From: Quillaja saponaria
Lineage: Eukaryota; Streptophyta; Magnoliopsida; Fabales; Quillajaceae
Length of the DNA: 64,000 nucleotides
Reading direction: 5' to 3'
NCBI GenBank assembly: GCA_029379385.1
Contig: CM055608.1
Coordinates: forward strand, 30,688,350-30,752,349
Shown: piece by piece, positions 62,286 through 64,000 of the stretch
How positions within the stretch are numbered: the first letter of the stretch is position 1
Layout of the letters: each line of letters begins with the position of its first letter
The notes under the pieces: generated by a model
Database searches by the model: none
What the model was told of the DNA's origin: nothing
What the model saw: only the letters and a program-made list of their open reading frames with translations
Position numbers and translations under genes: made by a program

Positions 62286-64000
62286 TGTTGTTGTTCCAAT
62301 CCTATCTTCTTCCTTCTCAGCTTATTTATGTTTCTCTCACTAAATAAAAATTTAGAGGGAGAATCAGAGCAAAAACAGAGTGGGTGAGAGATTGATGAGA
62401 ATTTATTTTATACCTAATTAAGCTAATAAGTGGGAAGGAGTTGATGTAATAAATGAGAGTACTAAGAAATATACCTGTATTTAATTTAATATTAGTGTTT
62501 CTATCCTTTTTTTCTTTTTCTTTTTTTTAATGGTTATGCTGGACTAACTTATGCCTAAATTCAACTAATTATTTATTCAATTTAATTAAAAATAAATCAT
62601 TTATATCAAAATCAAAATTTTTATGTTTCAACATGTTTCTCTCAACAACATTCAAATCTAAAAGGTGAATAATAAGAATACATCTTAATCATCTAACCAA
62701 ATAAAATTGCACCGAGATTATTGGATCTAATAAAACTATATTGATTATTAACTTTTCTATTATTGGTAATGTAAATGGTAGAATATATAAATATGGACGG
62801 CTTAGCATAGTTACACTAATATGATGTCAGAGTCTACGACTCTCTTACTATTCTAAATTTTATAAAATATATAATTTTTTATACTAGTGTCTAAAAATAC
62901 TTTATAAAGAATTATAAATATGAATTTTAAAATTTAAAATATTAAAATTATTTATTATACAATATTAAAATTATAATTAATTATTTTAATTAATAATAAA
63001 TTATTTTTATATTTATCAATTTGACAAGTATCTTAACACTTACTAGAAAAATTCAAAATTAAATGATAGAATAAATGGAGCAACATATAATCTTGCTATT
63101 CTCTCTGTGGACAAACCCATAGTTTGTTGCTCGAGGTGAAAGAGTCGGTGTGTGTAAATGGGCCAGTACTATTAGGTAGGGTGGTATATTTTGACATGCT
63201 TTTAGTAGAGCTAATAAATGCTTGCCCACTACTAGAATCCATATTGAATTTTGCACTTTCCATCACTGAAGTTGGTTGTTAAGATGATGAGATGATGAAA
63301 ATGTCACGTGAATTGTTGGAATTGTTGAAAATTGAAACATTAATTCTTGTTAAGATTTTATATATAAAATAATTAGTTTTTGTAACAAATGTCATGATTA
63401 TATTTGTTAAAGTTGTAAGAAATATAATATTTAAAATTTGAAATATTGTAAAAATAATAAATTATTTATTATTGTAATCATAGTCAATTACTGTAATAAA
63501 TTATTTAAAAATTTTATATTTACCATATTAACAAATGTCTTATAAACATATATTTAAAAAATTCATAAGAAATTTATAATATTTATAACGAAATAGTTAT
63601 TATAATTTTAGTATTATTTAATACATTCATTATTAATGCATAAAAGAGATGGGTGTGTAAATGATAATGTTTTGAAAATTGGATAGACAAGGTCGGTTGG
63701 GTTGTCGTCTCGTAGAAAATCGAATCAGGTTAAACCAAAAAATTATTTTGTTGGTTGGACTGTCAAAATCATAATTACTAGAAAAATCGATACTGGATTA
63801 ATAGAAATAAACTTTTTTTTTTGGTTAAAAAAATTGTGAAACAATTTGATTTTATATTGATATTTCTTTTTTATATTTTGATGCATAAGTTATAATTTAA
63901 ATATTTTGATATAATATAAATTAGTTAATTATTGTATTAATTTGTAATAATTAAATTTAATAATTTATAACATAATTTTTTATTATATAATAAATATTAA
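62286..64000. other. AT-rich intergenic region to right edge
   Basis: After the leader of the gene at 61803-62285 the sequence is AT-rich. About 63340-63620 shares AACAAATGTCTTATAA and neighbouring blocks with 33300-33720, so it is another dispersed repeat. About 63670-63960 is also repeat-like AT-rich DNA. No gene is seen. Confidence 0.65.

Noticed and set aside
61823..62343. Plus-strand ORFs opposite the small basic protein
   Set aside because: Antisense shadows of a GC-richer coding exon, rich in Pro/Ser/His without domain features.
1..64000. CRISPR arrays, prophage, integrons or operons
   Set aside because: No regularly spaced direct repeats with unique spacers and no bacterial-type genes; the window is plant nuclear DNA.
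1..64000. Functional wall or cell-plate gene cluster
   Set aside because: CSLD5, GATL5, syntaxin and kinesin do relate to the cell plate or wall, but the same neighbours occur by synteny in Arabidopsis and are mixed with fumarase, an NAD+ carrier and DUF789.

Overview
This is nuclear DNA of a land plant, almost certainly a eudicot. Genes are split by many GT-AG introns, intergenic DNA is very AT-rich and full of short repeats and MITE-like elements, and every recognisable protein has a close Arabidopsis-type counterpart. Nothing looks prokaryotic, organellar or viral, and I found no CRISPR array, operon, tRNA or rRNA gene.

Layout. Positions 1-2677 (minus strand) hold the first four coding exons of mitochondrial fumarase, which runs off the left edge. 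Positions 4744-10697 (minus) hold a 19-exon kinesin-14 with a calponin-homology domain. Positions 18259-22884 (minus) hold a nine-exon NAD+ carrier of the NDT1 type. From memory, these three match the Arabidopsis order At2g47510-At2g47500-At2g47490. On the plus strand follow a DUF789 protein (27311-31938), a Myb/SANT-like DNA-binding protein (35552-38053), a SYP4-type TGN syntaxin (39973-43667), a decayed GARP/Myb-like fragment (45212-45504 and flank) and cellulose-synthase-like CSLD5 (46866-50774). On the minus strand, GATL5-type galacturonosyltransferase-like (54771-55874) converges on CSLD5, as expected from At1g02730/At1g02720. A small, very basic plant protein of unknown function (61803-62285, minus) follows. 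The rest is intergenic.

There is no gene cluster with a joint pathway. Several products do share a loose theme of cell plate and wall (CSLD5, GATL5, TGN syntaxin, kinesin-14), but conserved synteny explains the arrangement better than function does.

Most notable observations: (1) the kinesin has a textbook U12-type AT-AC intron inside the motor domain, exact to the codon; (2) four net +1 reading-frame shifts break three otherwise well conserved genes (kinesin tail, syntaxin twice, SANT protein), at least three of them looking like single-base duplications, which suggests either assembly indels or gene decay; (3) seven AACGG/CCGTT cores, the core of the mitosis-specific MSA element, sit within about 410 bp upstream of the CSLD5 start; (4) the DUF789 gene uses a GC-AG intron; (5) an unidentified GC-richer, hairpin-bearing island lies at about 14250-14715. 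I see no clearly new biological system; these are the leads.
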